Shown piece after piece: positions 27,107 to 34,755 of a stretch of 64,000 nucleotides of DNA; within the stretch, counting starts at the first letter, position 1, and each line of letters opens with the position of its first letter. The DNA is taken from the IMG/VR virus record IMGVR_UViG_3300030616_000506, positions 62,001-126,000 of that record. One strand, written 5' to 3'. The notes beneath the pieces were generated by a model. That model ran no database searches. It was not told where the DNA came from and saw only the letters and a list, made by a program, of their open reading frames with translations. Both the position numbers and the translations under genes were made by a program. The stretch is from a virus.

Positions 27107-28602
27107 AAATAACAACTCTCATCTTCACATGTTGATCTTAGAACTTGTCCTGCAGATCCTAAACATCCGTCTCTAAAGATAGTAATTCCTTTACAACCCA
27201 TCTCCCAAGCTTTAGTATATATTTCAGCTACATCCTGAATTGTTGCAGAGTGTGGTAAGTTTATAGTCTTACTTACTCCATTATCTATATATGATTGCCA
27301 CTTGGCCTGAACTTTAAGATGCCACTCTGGAGTTATATCATGAGCTGTCCTTAGATATTCTGATTCTCTAGATTCCTTCACCTTTCCATGAGTTAAATGT
27401 CTTGTATAAGATTTACTAAACCAAGGTTCAATTCCTGATGAGCAGTCTGCAAGAATTGATAGACTACCAGTTGGTGCTATAGATAATGTAGCTACTGATT
27501 GAGGAGCATATTTCTTAGATTCCTGCATAACTTTACCTATATCATCTATTATATCCAATGTCTCATCTGAGTCATACATAACTCCCATCTTCATCAACAT
27601 ATCAGCAAATCCCATTACTCCTAGACCTATTCTTAGGTATTTAGCTTGAGCTATATAGCAATCATCTATAGGAAATTCACATATCTTATTCATACCCATT
27701 AAGAACTTAGTTCCTATTCTTACTACATCTGAGAATCTTTGTTTATCAAATTCCTTATCTTTTGTCACAAAGTTAGATAGATTTATACTACCAAGACAAC
27801 ATGATTCATAAGGAAGTAATGGTACCTCACCACAAGGATTAGTGGCTCTTATAGGATACTTTGGATGAAATGGATTATCTTGATTTATTCTATCATAAAA
27901 TAATAAACCTGGATCTCCTGTTAACCAAGCTGAATATGTGATTATATTGAATAAGTCTCTACAATTAAATTTGCCTTTAATAACTCTCTTATCTAGTCTA
28001 CTTCTCAAATAGACTTTACTATCTTCCTTTACTCCTCTCATAAAGTCATCTGTAACCATAACAGAAAGATTAAAATTATTCATCGAACCTGGTTTAAGTT
28101 TTTCCTTTATAAAGTCTAATATCTCTGGATGGTCCACATCAAGAACACCCATAGATGCTCCTCTACGAAAGCCTCCTTGCTTTATTGCTTCCGTTATTGA
28201 ATTATAAATTTTCATAAAGGATATAACTCCTGAGGATGTACCTCCTTGTGCTAAGTTTGCTCCTCTCTCTCTTAAATCACTAAAGTTATAACCTACCCCA
28301 CCACCTGATTTAAATATCATAGCTGAGTCTCTGAGAGTACTAAATATACTATCCATAGAATCTTCTATAGGCAAGACAAAACAAGCTTTAACTTGATTTG
28401 AATAACCTGCATTTCTAATACAAGGACTATTAGGTAAGAAATCTAAATCTTCCATAATCTTTGTAAATTGTTGTGCATCTTCATCTCCATTCATTACTGA
28501 TGAGATTGTTTTTCCAACTCTAGGAAATACATCTTTAGGTTTCTCTCCGTGACTGCAGTATCTCTGTTCCATTAAATTTATTCCAGCTTTAGTTAACTTC
28601 AT
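27103..28602 (-). CDS. nrdJ: Class II (adenosylcobalamin) ribonucleotide reductase
   Basis: A 499-residue catalytic subunit that makes deoxyribonucleotides using coenzyme B12, without oxygen. Key elements: the first redox Cys C74 in ACFVLPIEDSMD, FKSGGGVGYNFSDLR, the active-site NPCGEV (N255, C257, E259), the CCLGSINL cysteine, and the C-terminal relay pair C492/C497 (CEDESC). No N-terminal ATP-cone is present, so dATP feedback is probably lost. It is shorter than cellular NrdJ (650-750). A B12-dependent enzyme implies an anaerobic or microaerobic host with cobalamin. Confidence 0.95.
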   Translation of the reverse strand: MKLTKAGINLMEQRYCSHGEKPKDVFPRVGKTISSVMNGDEDAQQFTKIMEDLDFLPNSPCIRNAGYSNQVKACFVLPIEDSMDSIFSTLRDSAMIFKSGGGVGYNFSDLRERGANLAQGGTSSGVISFMKIYNSITEAIKQGGFRRGASMGVLDVDHPEILDFIKEKLKPGSMNNFNLSVMVTDDFMRGVKEDSKVYLRSRLDKRVIKGKFNCRDLFNIITYSAWLTGDPGLLFYDRINQDNPFHPKYPIRATNPCGEVPLLPYESCCLGSINLSNFVTKDKEFDKQRFSDVVRIGTKFLMGMNKICEFPIDDCYIAQAKYLRIGLGVMGFADMLMKMGVMYDSDETLDIIDDIGKVMQESKKYAPQSVATLSIAPTGSLSILADCSSGIEPWFSKSYTRHLTHGKVKESRESEYLRTAHDITPEWHLKVQAKWQSYIDNGVSKTINLPHSATIQDVAEIYTKAWEMGCKGITIFRDGCLGSAGQVLRSTCEDESCYL

Positions 28603-28626
28603 ACTATCACCTAATTTATAAAAACA

Positions 28627-29196
28627 TTAGACCTTATTCCTATAAAGTTTCGGGTCTATAACATCCTTTGCTTTATCAATATCCAAATCTGGATAGTATA
28701 TCCTAAGTTCATTTAATTCACTTGGATAGTTACCATTATTAAATAGTCCTCTATGGGATATTAATATCAATTTTACATCGTCTCTTTTTCTCATTTCATC
28801 TAATATATTATTTCTAAGTTTAATTAACGCTAATCTTAAATCTTCTTTATCAGCTTCATACTCTTTGGAAGCCATTTTTAGTGTCGATTCAATTATTTCC
28901 TTTATATTTCTATCCATAAATATTACTTCATATTTACCCTTTGGTAGATATTTAAGACCATAAGCAGTTATTTTAATAAATTTACCTTTATATTTATCGA
29001 ATGGAAAATCCCCATTTTTTAGTTTATTTATTATTTTACCCTTCTCTAGTTCATAGTATCCTTTAGGATTATTCTTATCAGCTTCTCTAGAATCATCATA
29101 AGCTATCGGTAATCCTCCAGCTTTTAGTATTTGCATCATTAGACTAGTTCCAGATCTCTCTATACCAGATACGATATAGTTAGTCTTCTCGTTCAT
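28627..29196 (-). CDS. Sulfotransferase-like P-loop protein
   Basis: A 189-residue protein whose N-terminus YIVSGIERSGTSLMMQIL is the 5'-phosphosulfate-binding loop of sulfotransferases. The 3'-phosphate region is approximate (FMDRNIKEIIESTLKM). It is smaller than classical enzymes (about 280). Context between the reductase and a small gene gives no substrate. It could act on surface sugars together with the protein at 10475-11428. Confidence 0.65.
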   Translation of the reverse strand: MNEKTNYIVSGIERSGTSLMMQILKAGGLPIAYDDSREADKNNPKGYYELEKGKIINKLKNGDFPFDKYKGKFIKITAYGLKYLPKGKYEVIFMDRNIKEIIESTLKMASKEYEADKEDLRLALIKLRNNILDEMRKRDDVKLILISHRGLFNNGNYPSELNELRIYYPDLDIDKAKDVIDPKLYRNKV

Positions 29197-29516
29197 ATCT
29201 TACTCACCATTAATTTATCTATATACTCTTGATATGTGATATTATTTAAATCCTCTAAATTATTTATAGCTTCTAAAGCTTCATATATATCTATTGTATA
29301 TTCTCCATCTTTAAATTTAATTTTAATATTTTCTCCACTGGATACGGGCTGTCCTAGTAATTTCAAATCTATGTTAGCGTAAGGATTATCCTCAGCACTC
29401 ATTTCTATATTGTATGCAGTCATCCCCCATAATTTAAATGCAAATTTAGATCCATTATCACCCATAGTTATAATCATGTAATCTCCGTTCATTTGAATTG
29501 ATCTGTCCTTCTTCAT
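29193..29516 (-). CDS. Hypothetical beta-rich protein with C-terminal MV tail
   Basis: A 107-residue protein rich in predicted strands (MIITMGDNGSKFAFKLWG; ENIKIKFKDGEYTIDI) followed by a helix and the ending DKLMVSKI. The last codons contain GGTGAG, an archaeal-type ribosome-binding site for the overlapping downstream gene (ATGA). Family unknown. Confidence 0.6.
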   Translation of the reverse strand: MKKDRSIQMNGDYMIITMGDNGSKFAFKLWGMTAYNIEMSAEDNPYANIDLKLLGQPVSSGENIKIKFKDGEYTIDIYEALEAINNLEDLNNITYQEYIDKLMVSKI

Positions 29517-29610
29517 AATCTTACCGCCATTATAGCTTCTCCATATTCATTTATATCCATATGTATAACTATTTGGAGAAGTAGTTGTAGTATAATATGC
29601 AGTAATACCT
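29517..29610. other. Short intergenic segment
   Basis: 94 bases between the cupin and the MV-tail gene. Minus-strand frames include a 25-codon ORF from an ATG that overlaps the cupin stop (MVEIKGITAYY and on) and a 15-codon ORF ending EAIMAVRL just before the next gene's ATGA. Either may be a translated leader; neither is convincing. Confidence 0.3.
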
Positions 29611-29967
29611 TTAATTTCTACCATACGAATCTTCTAACCTTACAATATCTTCCTCTTTACATTCTCCGATTTGTATTTCTACAAATATAAAGTCTTTATC
29701 ATCTGATAAATTTTCTGCTCGGTGAATCATTCCTCTCGGAATATCTATATTATATCCCTTACTACAATACACTTTATCTTCATCTCTTGTTATTATACCT
29801 TCTCCTTCTACCACTATCCAATATTCATCTCTCTTTCTATGAACTTGCTTACTGAGTCTCTGATTTGGTTTAATTACAATCCTCTTAACCTTATAATTAG
29901 GTTTTTCTAAGATTAGTGCGTATGATCCCCACGGTTTAAGAGTTATCTCTTCACAATATATTTCCAT
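29611..29967 (-). CDS. Cupin, mannose-6-phosphate isomerase type II domain
   Basis: A 118-residue single cupin. KPWGSYALIL, then RLSKQVHRKRDEYWIVVEGEG and DIPRGMIHRAENLSDD match the C-terminal isomerase domain of ManC/AlgA, with the metal-binding His-x-His/Glu set. The guanylyltransferase domain normally fused to it is absent. It may interconvert mannose-6-phosphate and fructose-6-phosphate to supply GDP-mannose or another sugar. Confidence 0.85.
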   Translation of the reverse strand: MEIYCEEITLKPWGSYALILEKPNYKVKRIVIKPNQRLSKQVHRKRDEYWIVVEGEGIITRDEDKVYCSKGYNIDIPRGMIHRAENLSDDKDFIFVEIQIGECKEEDIVRLEDSYGRN

Positions 29968-29969
29968 AT

Positions 29970-30131
29970 TTATCTTCCAAATGTTATAATTAAAATTGCC
30001 ATTATTATCTTATCAACTATCCATAAAGCTATAAGCCATGAGGTTTTTTTATCTATAGATGCTGTATCCTCTACAATGTCATCAACATCAACTGATATTT
30101 CTTCTATTTGTCCATTTTCTAGTTTATTCAT
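29970..30131 (-). CDS. Small single-span membrane protein
   Basis: A 53-residue frame beginning MNKLENGQIEEISVDVDDIV, with an acidic N-terminus and one C-terminal hydrophobic span (WLIALWIVDKIIMAILIIT). Starts by ATGA overlap with the zinc-ribbon gene upstream. Unknown function. Confidence 0.6.
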   Translation of the reverse strand: MNKLENGQIEEISVDVDDIVEDTASIDKKTSWLIALWIVDKIIMAILIITFGR

Positions 30132-30265
30132 ATTTCATACTCTTGTACTGGATAAGGTCCTAATATCATATCTCTCTCACAGAAACACATAGGACATCTT
30201 GGTGGTGCATAAGTCGGAACTGTGAAAAACTCTTCACATCTTTTACAATAATACTTATATTCCAT
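30128..30265 (-). CDS. Small zinc-ribbon protein
   Basis: A 45-residue protein, MEYKYYCKRCEEFFTV, with CxxC at 7-10 and a second pair CPMC near 24-27. This is a rubredoxin-like zinc ribbon. Its ATG forms a TAATG overlap with the MazG stop. Confidence 0.65.
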   Translation of the reverse strand: MEYKYYCKRCEEFFTVPTYAPPRCPMCFCERDMILGPYPVQEYEI

Positions 30266-30558
30266 TAATATCTCTTCCTATGTAATTTAGGTCTCTTTAT
30301 ATTCTTAATCATTTTCTTATTTATTTCGTTCTCTATATCTATATCTAGATATCCACAAAGATCAAATAATCTTATAAAGGTATCAGCTATCTCTTCCTTA
30401 AAGTTATCCTTATCTCCAAGTCTATCTGCTTCACAAGCTTCTCCTAGCTCTGTAACTATAAGCATTAATTTAGTTGGTATATCATTAGATGCATTCCAAA
30501 ATCCTTTTTCCTTAGCTATTCTATGACATTCTATTACATAATCATTTATATCATACAT
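30265..30558 (-). CDS. MazG-like nucleotide pyrophosphohydrolase
   Basis: A 97-residue all-alpha NTP pyrophosphatase. Metal-binding residues are in VTELGEACEADRLGD and NFKEEIADTFIRLFDL, corresponding to the E-x2-E and E-x2-D motifs. The start MYDIND at 30558 overlaps the upstream gene as TAATG. MazG-type enzymes remove non-canonical dNTPs or lower (p)ppGpp, and viruses often carry them. In this window it may clean nucleotide pools beside the ribonucleotide reductase. Confidence 0.88.
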   Translation of the reverse strand: MYDINDYVIECHRIAKEKGFWNASNDIPTKLMLIVTELGEACEADRLGDKDNFKEEIADTFIRLFDLCGYLDIDIENEINKKMIKNIKRPKLHRKRY

Positions 30559-30725
30559 TATTCCCACCATCTATTATTACAATGATTGCATTCAAATAAT
30601 CTTTCTTCAATTAATTTCCATATAACTCTATGTACCCATCTTCTTCTATATTTATTTAATTTCTTTATATTTCTAGATCCACACTCTGGGCACTTCTTTT
30701 TATAGAAATTCCATATCTTGCTCAT
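30558..30725 (-). CDS. Small zinc-finger protein
   Basis: A 55-residue basic protein, MSKIWNFYKKKCPECGSRN, with two Cys pairs (CPEC and CNHC) flanking an Arg/Trp-rich helix. Probably a nucleic-acid-binding zinc ribbon. Coupled to MazG downstream by TAATG. Confidence 0.65.
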   Translation of the reverse strand: MSKIWNFYKKKCPECGSRNIKKLNKYRRRWVHRVIWKLIEERLFECNHCNNRWWE

Positions 30726-30907
30726 TATTTCCAAGTTTCCTTATCTAGTTCTTCCTCTACCTCTGGATATCTCAATAATAATTCTGTGATTATAGCTTCT
30801 ATAGTTTCAAAGTTATCGTTGTCTTTCAGTATTTTATATTCATCTCTAACTAACTCTAATTCATATACTGCTCTTAATATATGTCTATCAATATCTATAT
30901 TACTCAT
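30725..30907 (-). CDS. Small helical protein
   Basis: A 60-residue protein, start at 30907 chosen for the GGAAGGAG upstream. Sequence MSNIDIDRHILRAVYELEL is followed by acidic helices. No family recognised. Confidence 0.55.
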   Translation of the reverse strand: MSNIDIDRHILRAVYELELVRDEYKILKDNDNFETIEAIITELLLRYPEVEEELDKETWK

Positions 30908-31001
30908 TTTCTTTCTCCTTCCATTTACATCTTTTATTCTCTTCATCCCACCATATACAATCATTAAATGACTGACCACATTCTAATCCGTAGCCAGTCA
31001 C
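30900..31001 (-). CDS. Possible tiny Cys-containing peptide (GTG start)
   Basis: A 33-codon frame from a GTG, reading MTGYGLECGQSFNDCIWWDE and ending KENE, fills the space between the protease gene and the helical gene and overlaps the latter's start. It has three Cys and many Trp. No ribosome-binding site is visible, so it is tentative. Confidence 0.3.
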   Translation of the reverse strand: MTGYGLECGQSFNDCIWWDEENKRCKWKEKENE

Positions 31002-31011
31002 AAAACTAATA

Positions 31012-31752
31012 TCACAAAGTGGCACTCATATCTCCTAAGCCCACTAAGCCATCTCTATCATGAGCTAACCACTTAATTAACTCATTTTTATTTGGATCAG
31101 AACTATTATACCAATAATTAATCCAATAATTATATTTAGCTACTGATGCACTTAGTGCCTGCTTAAAGGTATACCCATCACATAGGGCTTTCCATAATTC
31201 ATTTGATGATTCATAGAATCCCTTAGCATATTTATCATCGTATGGATCTCTCATTATGGATCCTTCTGTCAACCAAGTCCATGATATATTAAATCCAGCA
31301 TAAGATTTAGCTCCAGTAGCTATCATTGCTGGTCCAAGTAGATTTGCTGTTAAGCATGATAACAAATAAATAATTTTACCTTTTGTCTTAGCACATTCTA
31401 TTGATGTAAATATCGGTTTTTCATCATCACCTGTATATATACTGGGAGCTCCATGTCCAAAACCATGAATGCTAGCTGGTTTATATTTATCTATTAATTC
31501 ATATATCTTAGTCTTCTTAGCATCAGTTGCTCTTATGTCTATTATATCCCATTTATTCTTACTATCTGCATCGATAACTGAATGATACAAACCATTATAA
31601 CCATGAGTACAGTAATGACAATTTTTTGGTCTAATAAACATCATATTATTTTTCTCTGTATCATCTGGTTCTTTAGTCTTATTATACCACCAATATAAGA
31701 ATAATACTGCACCTACTATAACTGCTCCTATTAAGACTTCTATCCAACCCAT
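31012..31752 (-). CDS. Membrane-anchored C25 (gingipain)-like cysteine protease, paralogue 1
   Basis: A 246-residue protein. Residues 5-22 form one hydrophobic N-terminal span (VLIGAVIVGAVLFLYWW). The remainder matches the clan CD protease layout: hydrophobic strand then HGFGHGAP with catalytic H100, strand then YLLSCLTANLLG with catalytic C133, GAKSYAGFN, and a C-terminal LVGLGDMSATL resembling the GDP motif that ends C25 domains. Gingipain- and caspase-type enzymes cut after basic or acidic residues. Its partner gene at 31763-31966 lies just upstream, and a paralogous pair follows the same order. Substrate and activation are unknown. Confidence 0.7.
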   Translation of the reverse strand: MGWIEVLIGAVIVGAVLFLYWWYNKTKEPDDTEKNNMMFIRPKNCHYCTHGYNGLYHSVIDADSKNKWDIIDIRATDAKKTKIYELIDKYKPASIHGFGHGAPSIYTGDDEKPIFTSIECAKTKGKIIYLLSCLTANLLGPAMIATGAKSYAGFNISWTWLTEGSIMRDPYDDKYAKGFYESSNELWKALCDGYTFKQALSASVAKYNYWINYWYNSSDPNKNELIKWLAHDRDGLVGLGDMSATL

Positions 31753-31762
31753 AGATATACCT

Positions 31763-31966
31763 CTATTGATTTTTTAATTTCTTGAGTTCATCTTGCAGTT
31801 TCTTCTCTGCCATCATGAATTCAATACCTTCATCGGTTTCATTTTCCACAGCTTCTAATATTTGTTCAGGAGTCCACTCTCTACCCATAGTATATACAGA
31901 TATAAGTTCTCCTTCATCATATTTCTTTTTTATATCTTCCTTCAATTTATTCCAGGATATTCTCAT
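31763..31966 (-). CDS. Small helical partner of the C25-like gene, paralogue 1
   Basis: A 67-residue helical protein, MRISWNKLKEDIKKKYDEGE, with the segment WTPEQILEAVENETDEGIEF. The same FTPxQ..E....GI pattern ends the protein encoded before the other C25-like gene (32668-32994), so the two gene pairs look duplicated. Function unknown; a chaperone or regulator of the protease is one guess. The TPEQ..E segment is also common in unrelated small viral proteins, so the link is suggestive only. Confidence 0.6.
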   Translation of the reverse strand: MRISWNKLKEDIKKKYDEGELISVYTMGREWTPEQILEAVENETDEGIEFMMAEKKLQDELKKLKNQ

Positions 31967-31984
31967 TATATCCCTCCTTAAATC

Positions 31985-32671
31985 TTAATTTAAAACATTT
32001 ATGAATATATTTTCTACATCCGTAACTACTTCTTCATTATCATCCACTTCAATTAACTTTGCATTCATATTTCCTAAAAATACTAATGTATCCCTATTCC
32101 ATATTAGATGTGCAGGAGAGTACCCTTGTTGTATCAATTGATCTATACAATAATCATATTTATCCAACATTCTGTCCTTAGCCTCATCGAAAGTGTCTCC
32201 ATCCATTAGTGCTATCCACAACTCACACTCTGCATCTCTGTATTCCCATTTAGTTGATGCCCAGAATATGTCATTATGTCCACAGAATGCTACTCCTCCA
32301 TTATTAATTATATAACAACCTATTCCATTATCTGCTCCAGTGTGGCAAGATATAAAGTGAACTATTCTATCTGGACTTAAGATATCCATATGTCCTTGGT
32401 CACCACACCACCACACCATTTTAGTATCATGTCCACTTATAGTCCATTTACTTCCATGTCCTTCTTCCAGTATTCCTCTAGGATTAGTATCACTAACAGA
32501 TTGTCTTACATTAGGTCCAACTGCGTTCTCTTTAGTTATATTTATTATATCCCATAATCCTAAATTTTCTGCATAAGGTTTGACATAATATTGTATCCAA
32601 TCATGTATGTACTTACATGCATTGTCTTGATATGGACACACAAATGTCATCTTTGAATTATCACTATTCAT
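31985..32671 (-). CDS. C25 (gingipain)-like cysteine protease, paralogue 2 (no membrane anchor)
   Basis: A 228-residue soluble paralogue of the protein at 31012-31752. Catalytic candidates are H72 in LEEGHGSKWTISG and C109 in IVHFISCHTGADNG. Shared landmarks are GGVAFCGHNDIFW (matching GAKSYAGFNISW), ELWIALMDGDTFDEAKD, KYDYCID and LVFLGNMNAKL. It lacks the N-terminal span and has an acidic C-terminal extension of about 25 residues. ATGA overlap with its upstream partner gene. Confidence 0.7.
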   Translation of the reverse strand: MNSDNSKMTFVCPYQDNACKYIHDWIQYYVKPYAENLGLWDIINITKENAVGPNVRQSVSDTNPRGILEEGHGSKWTISGHDTKMVWWCGDQGHMDILSPDRIVHFISCHTGADNGIGCYIINNGGVAFCGHNDIFWASTKWEYRDAECELWIALMDGDTFDEAKDRMLDKYDYCIDQLIQQGYSPAHLIWNRDTLVFLGNMNAKLIEVDDNEEVVTDVENIFINVLN

Positions 32672-32994
32672 ATATAATCCAATATATATTCTATAAAGTT
32701 ATTTTCTATACTTAGTAGTTTTATACCAAATCTACTCCTTTTTCTGATTTCTTCCATTTGTTGGTCAGGAGTAAAGGTACCTTCACTACAAGTTATATCC
32801 ATAAGTTTTCCATCTGCGTATCTCATTTCTAGTCTCAATGTTAATAAATCCCAGTTAGGTTCATGTGTTAACGGTAAATCTATATCTTCTTTATATAAAT
32901 CATTAGCTGAATAATATGTATCCTCTATTTTCAATATAGGATAATTATCTTCTTTCAATTTTCTTAAAATTTTCATAACTTCCTTATCTATCAT
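32668..32994 (-). CDS. Small partner of the C25-like gene, paralogue 2
   Basis: A 108-residue protein; ATG at 32994 follows GAGGT. The C-terminal part FTPDQQMEEIRKRSRFGIKL parallels the small protein before the other protease gene. The N-terminal part is strand-rich and unrelated. It overlaps the protease start by 4 bases, indicating coupled translation. Confidence 0.58.
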   Translation of the reverse strand: MIDKEVMKILRKLKEDNYPILKIEDTYYSANDLYKEDIDLPLTHEPNWDLLTLRLEMRYADGKLMDITCSEGTFTPDQQMEEIRKRSRFGIKLLSIENNFIEYILDYI

Positions 32995-33253
32995 GTCCAA
33001 CCTCAATAGTATATGTAGTATTTTCTTCTATACCGTTCCATTCACTAGTTATATGTTCTCTATAACCCCAGAACCACCAATGTTTTAGATTATAAGAGCA
33101 ATCAACTACATCTCCTTTCTTTCTTATCCTAGAGATAATTTTATATTTTTTAAATGGCCATATTAAAAACCATTCTCTCCAGTATATATCAAAGGGAACT
33201 TTAGAGGCAACTTTCTTTGGTGCCTCTACTTTACTTATCCATATTATTGGCAT
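32984..33253 (-). CDS. Hypothetical Trp-rich protein
   Basis: An 89-residue basic, Trp-rich protein (DIYWREWFLIWPFKKYK; LKHWWFWGYREH) with predicted beta strands; starts at ATG 33253. It follows the CARDB-like gene and looks like a second beta-sandwich-type domain. Unknown role. Confidence 0.55.
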   Translation of the reverse strand: MPIIWISKVEAPKKVASKVPFDIYWREWFLIWPFKKYKIISRIRKKGDVVDCSYNLKHWWFWGYREHITSEWNGIEENTTYTIEVGHDR

Positions 33254-33260
33254 ATTAATC

Positions 33261-33566
33261 TTATTTAATATAACCAACTTCTAATACAACTTCTAATGTT
33301 TCTGTTATACCAGTATTAAATGTAACTACTTTATTTACTGTTCCACCAGATGGTATTGTTTCTTCCCAATTATCATAAGTAGTATCGGTATCATAAAGTT
33401 TACCGAAACAAGTATCCGTTGCACCATTATTTGTACAATCATATGATATATCGAAGGATTCTCCTGATTCTACTTCAGTTGGATAAGTTAAATTATTAAT
33501 ACTACAATTAGCATGTTGTATTATTGATATTGAAATATTTTTTGTATCCGTTATTACTTCTACCAT
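33261..33566 (-). CDS. Ig/CARDB-like beta-sandwich protein
   Basis: A 101-residue protein with strands INNLTYPTEVESGESFDISY, then CTNNGATDTC and SGGTVNKVVTFNTGI, the pattern of CARDB or DUF11-like Ig domains that build surface and appendage proteins. No signal peptide is visible. Start at 33566 is favoured by AGGAG 8 bases upstream. May be a virion or cell-surface module. Confidence 0.55.
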   Translation of the reverse strand: MVEVITDTKNISISIIQHANCSINNLTYPTEVESGESFDISYDCTNNGATDTCFGKLYDTDTTYDNWEETIPSGGTVNKVVTFNTGITETLEVVLEVGYIK

Positions 33567-33615
33567 ATTCATTACTCCTATTTATTTTTCTTTATTGACA
33601 TTTAAACTTTCTTAC

Positions 33616-33813
33616 TTACTCTCTTGTTAATGTTGCTCCACATTTAGGACATTTTCTAGTATTACATGGTTCTGCCCATGTATGTTCAGTTTTATATCCA
33701 CAAGATGGACATACACAGTTTCCACCTGGTCCACTTCCAGGTTTATCTCCTTGTGGATATCTACCTCTACCTGGTCTTTGGAATCTAGTTCCTCTACCTC
33801 TTCTTGGTCTCAT
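33616..33813 (-). CDS. Gly/Arg-rich zinc-ribbon protein
   Basis: A 65-residue protein. Residues 1-30 are Arg/Gly/Pro-rich (RRGRGTRFQRPGRGRYPQGD); the rest is GNCVCPSCGYKTEHTWAEPC then CPKCGATLTRE. The same layout occurs in a family of small proteins common in anaerobic archaea and bacteria. Likely binds zinc and perhaps nucleic acid. Confidence 0.72.
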   Translation of the reverse strand: MRPRRGRGTRFQRPGRGRYPQGDKPGSGPGGNCVCPSCGYKTEHTWAEPCNTRKCPKCGATLTRE

Positions 33814-33849
33814 ATTTATTCTCCTTAAGTTTTATACATTAAACATAAA

Positions 33850-34083
33850 TTAGTCTTTTCCTAATTTACAAATTCTTGCAAACCAATAGTGATAGTTATA
33901 ATATAGTAATGTATTAAATATATTCCATACTATAGATGAGCTTATAGCCCATTCCCATTTCCAAGTATTTGCTGTTATTCCATAGAAGAAATACCAAAAT
34001 ATACTTTGGATTAATATAATATGTAATCTATATATTATACCACTTAATAATAACCTATCAGCCCTTATTTTTCTTAATTTCAT
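33850..34083 (-). CDS. Small two-span membrane protein (DUF2061-like)
   Basis: A 77-residue protein from the ATGA-coupled ATG at 34083. RADRLLLSGIIYRLHIIL and the two hydrophobic spans with a Trp/Tyr/His-rich end (LLYYNYHYWFARI) resemble DUF2061 membrane proteins. Function unknown. Confidence 0.55.
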   Translation of the reverse strand: MKLRKIRADRLLLSGIIYRLHIILIQSIFWYFFYGITANTWKWEWAISSSIVWNIFNTLLYYNYHYWFARICKLGKD

Positions 34084-34262
34084 TTTATTCTCAATCCTAC
34101 TATAAATCCTATTATTATTAATATAAGACCATAGAACTCGTGACCTAACCAATCTCCCCAGTCAAATCCACCCCAAGTCATAAGGTGTTCTATCAATAAG
34201 GTAGCTCCTACAATTATTGCACATAGAGAAATTAATTTCTTAATATATTCCCAATCAATCAT
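34080..34262 (-). CDS. Small two-span membrane protein
   Basis: A 60-residue hydrophobic protein with spans at 9-27 and 43-58 separated by a Trp/Gly/Asp-rich loop. Overlaps the FeoA-like gene by 8 bases and the next membrane-protein gene by ATGA. Unknown. Confidence 0.6.
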   Translation of the reverse strand: MIDWEYIKKLISLCAIIVGATLLIEHLMTWGGFDWGDWLGHEFYGLILIIIGFIVGLRIK

Positions 34263-34476
34263 TTACTTCTTCCAATAGAAGCTTTTCAAATAAGCCTCTT
34301 CCTACTGATAACTTATTTCCATTTAAACTTACAACATATGGTCCATGTAATGGTTGAACGGTTACTATCTTTACTTTTCTACCTATATTTAATCCCATAG
34401 TAATAAACTTAGATCTAGCAGTTCTACCACAAATATACCCACATATTTCGTAGGTTTTACCTTCTTCTACATCCAT
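34255..34476 (-). CDS. FeoA-like SH3-barrel protein
   Basis: A 73-residue FeoA-type domain: TARSKFITMGLNIGRKVKIV and LSVGRGLFEKLLLEEV match the family from start to end. FeoA assists the FeoB ferrous-iron transporter; the same fold is the C-domain of DtxR/MntR. No FeoB is in the window, so it may have another role in this element. Confidence 0.8.
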   Translation of the reverse strand: MDVEEGKTYEICGYICGRTARSKFITMGLNIGRKVKIVTVQPLHGPYVVSLNGNKLSVGRGLFEKLLLEEVND

Positions 34477-34751
34477 TATTTTCCAAGACCTATTAATTTA
34501 ATGAACCAGTTACTTCTCATTTTGTCCATATCTTTTTTAAGGTTGTTATAATCTTTATTAAGCTCGTCTATAGTATTATTTATTTTCTTAAACATATCTT
34601 TTACTTCTTCAACTGTTTCTTGTGTATCATCAATAAGATCATTGACATTATCTACAAAGTCTTCTATCTTCTCAACTCTATCTTGCCATTTCTTAATACG
34701 AGCCTCTATCTCTTTTCTTAATTGTTCTAATCTCTGTAAAAATGTTACCAT
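34476..34751 (-). CDS. Coiled-coil protein
   Basis: A 91-residue almost wholly helical protein with heptad pattern from residue 3 to 80 (VEKIEDFVDNVNDLIDDTQE). No domain recognised. Single-base overlap with the FeoA-like gene. Confidence 0.6.
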   Translation of the reverse strand: MVTFLQRLEQLRKEIEARIKKWQDRVEKIEDFVDNVNDLIDDTQETVEEVKDMFKKINNTIDELNKDYNNLKKDMDKMRSNWFIKLIGLGK

Positions 34752-34755
34752 ATTA

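Noticed and set aside
29521-29600. Frameshifted MV-tail gene between the cupin and 29516
   Set aside because: A 15-codon end (EAIMAVRL) and a 25-codon start lie in different frames, but the tail register is off by one and there is no single plausible protein.
31012-32671. CHAT-type or metacaspase immune effector assignment for the two protease-like proteins
   Set aside because: The GHG...SC...LGDM order fits C25 better, and no repeat-rich sensor or gRAMP-type partner is encoded nearby.
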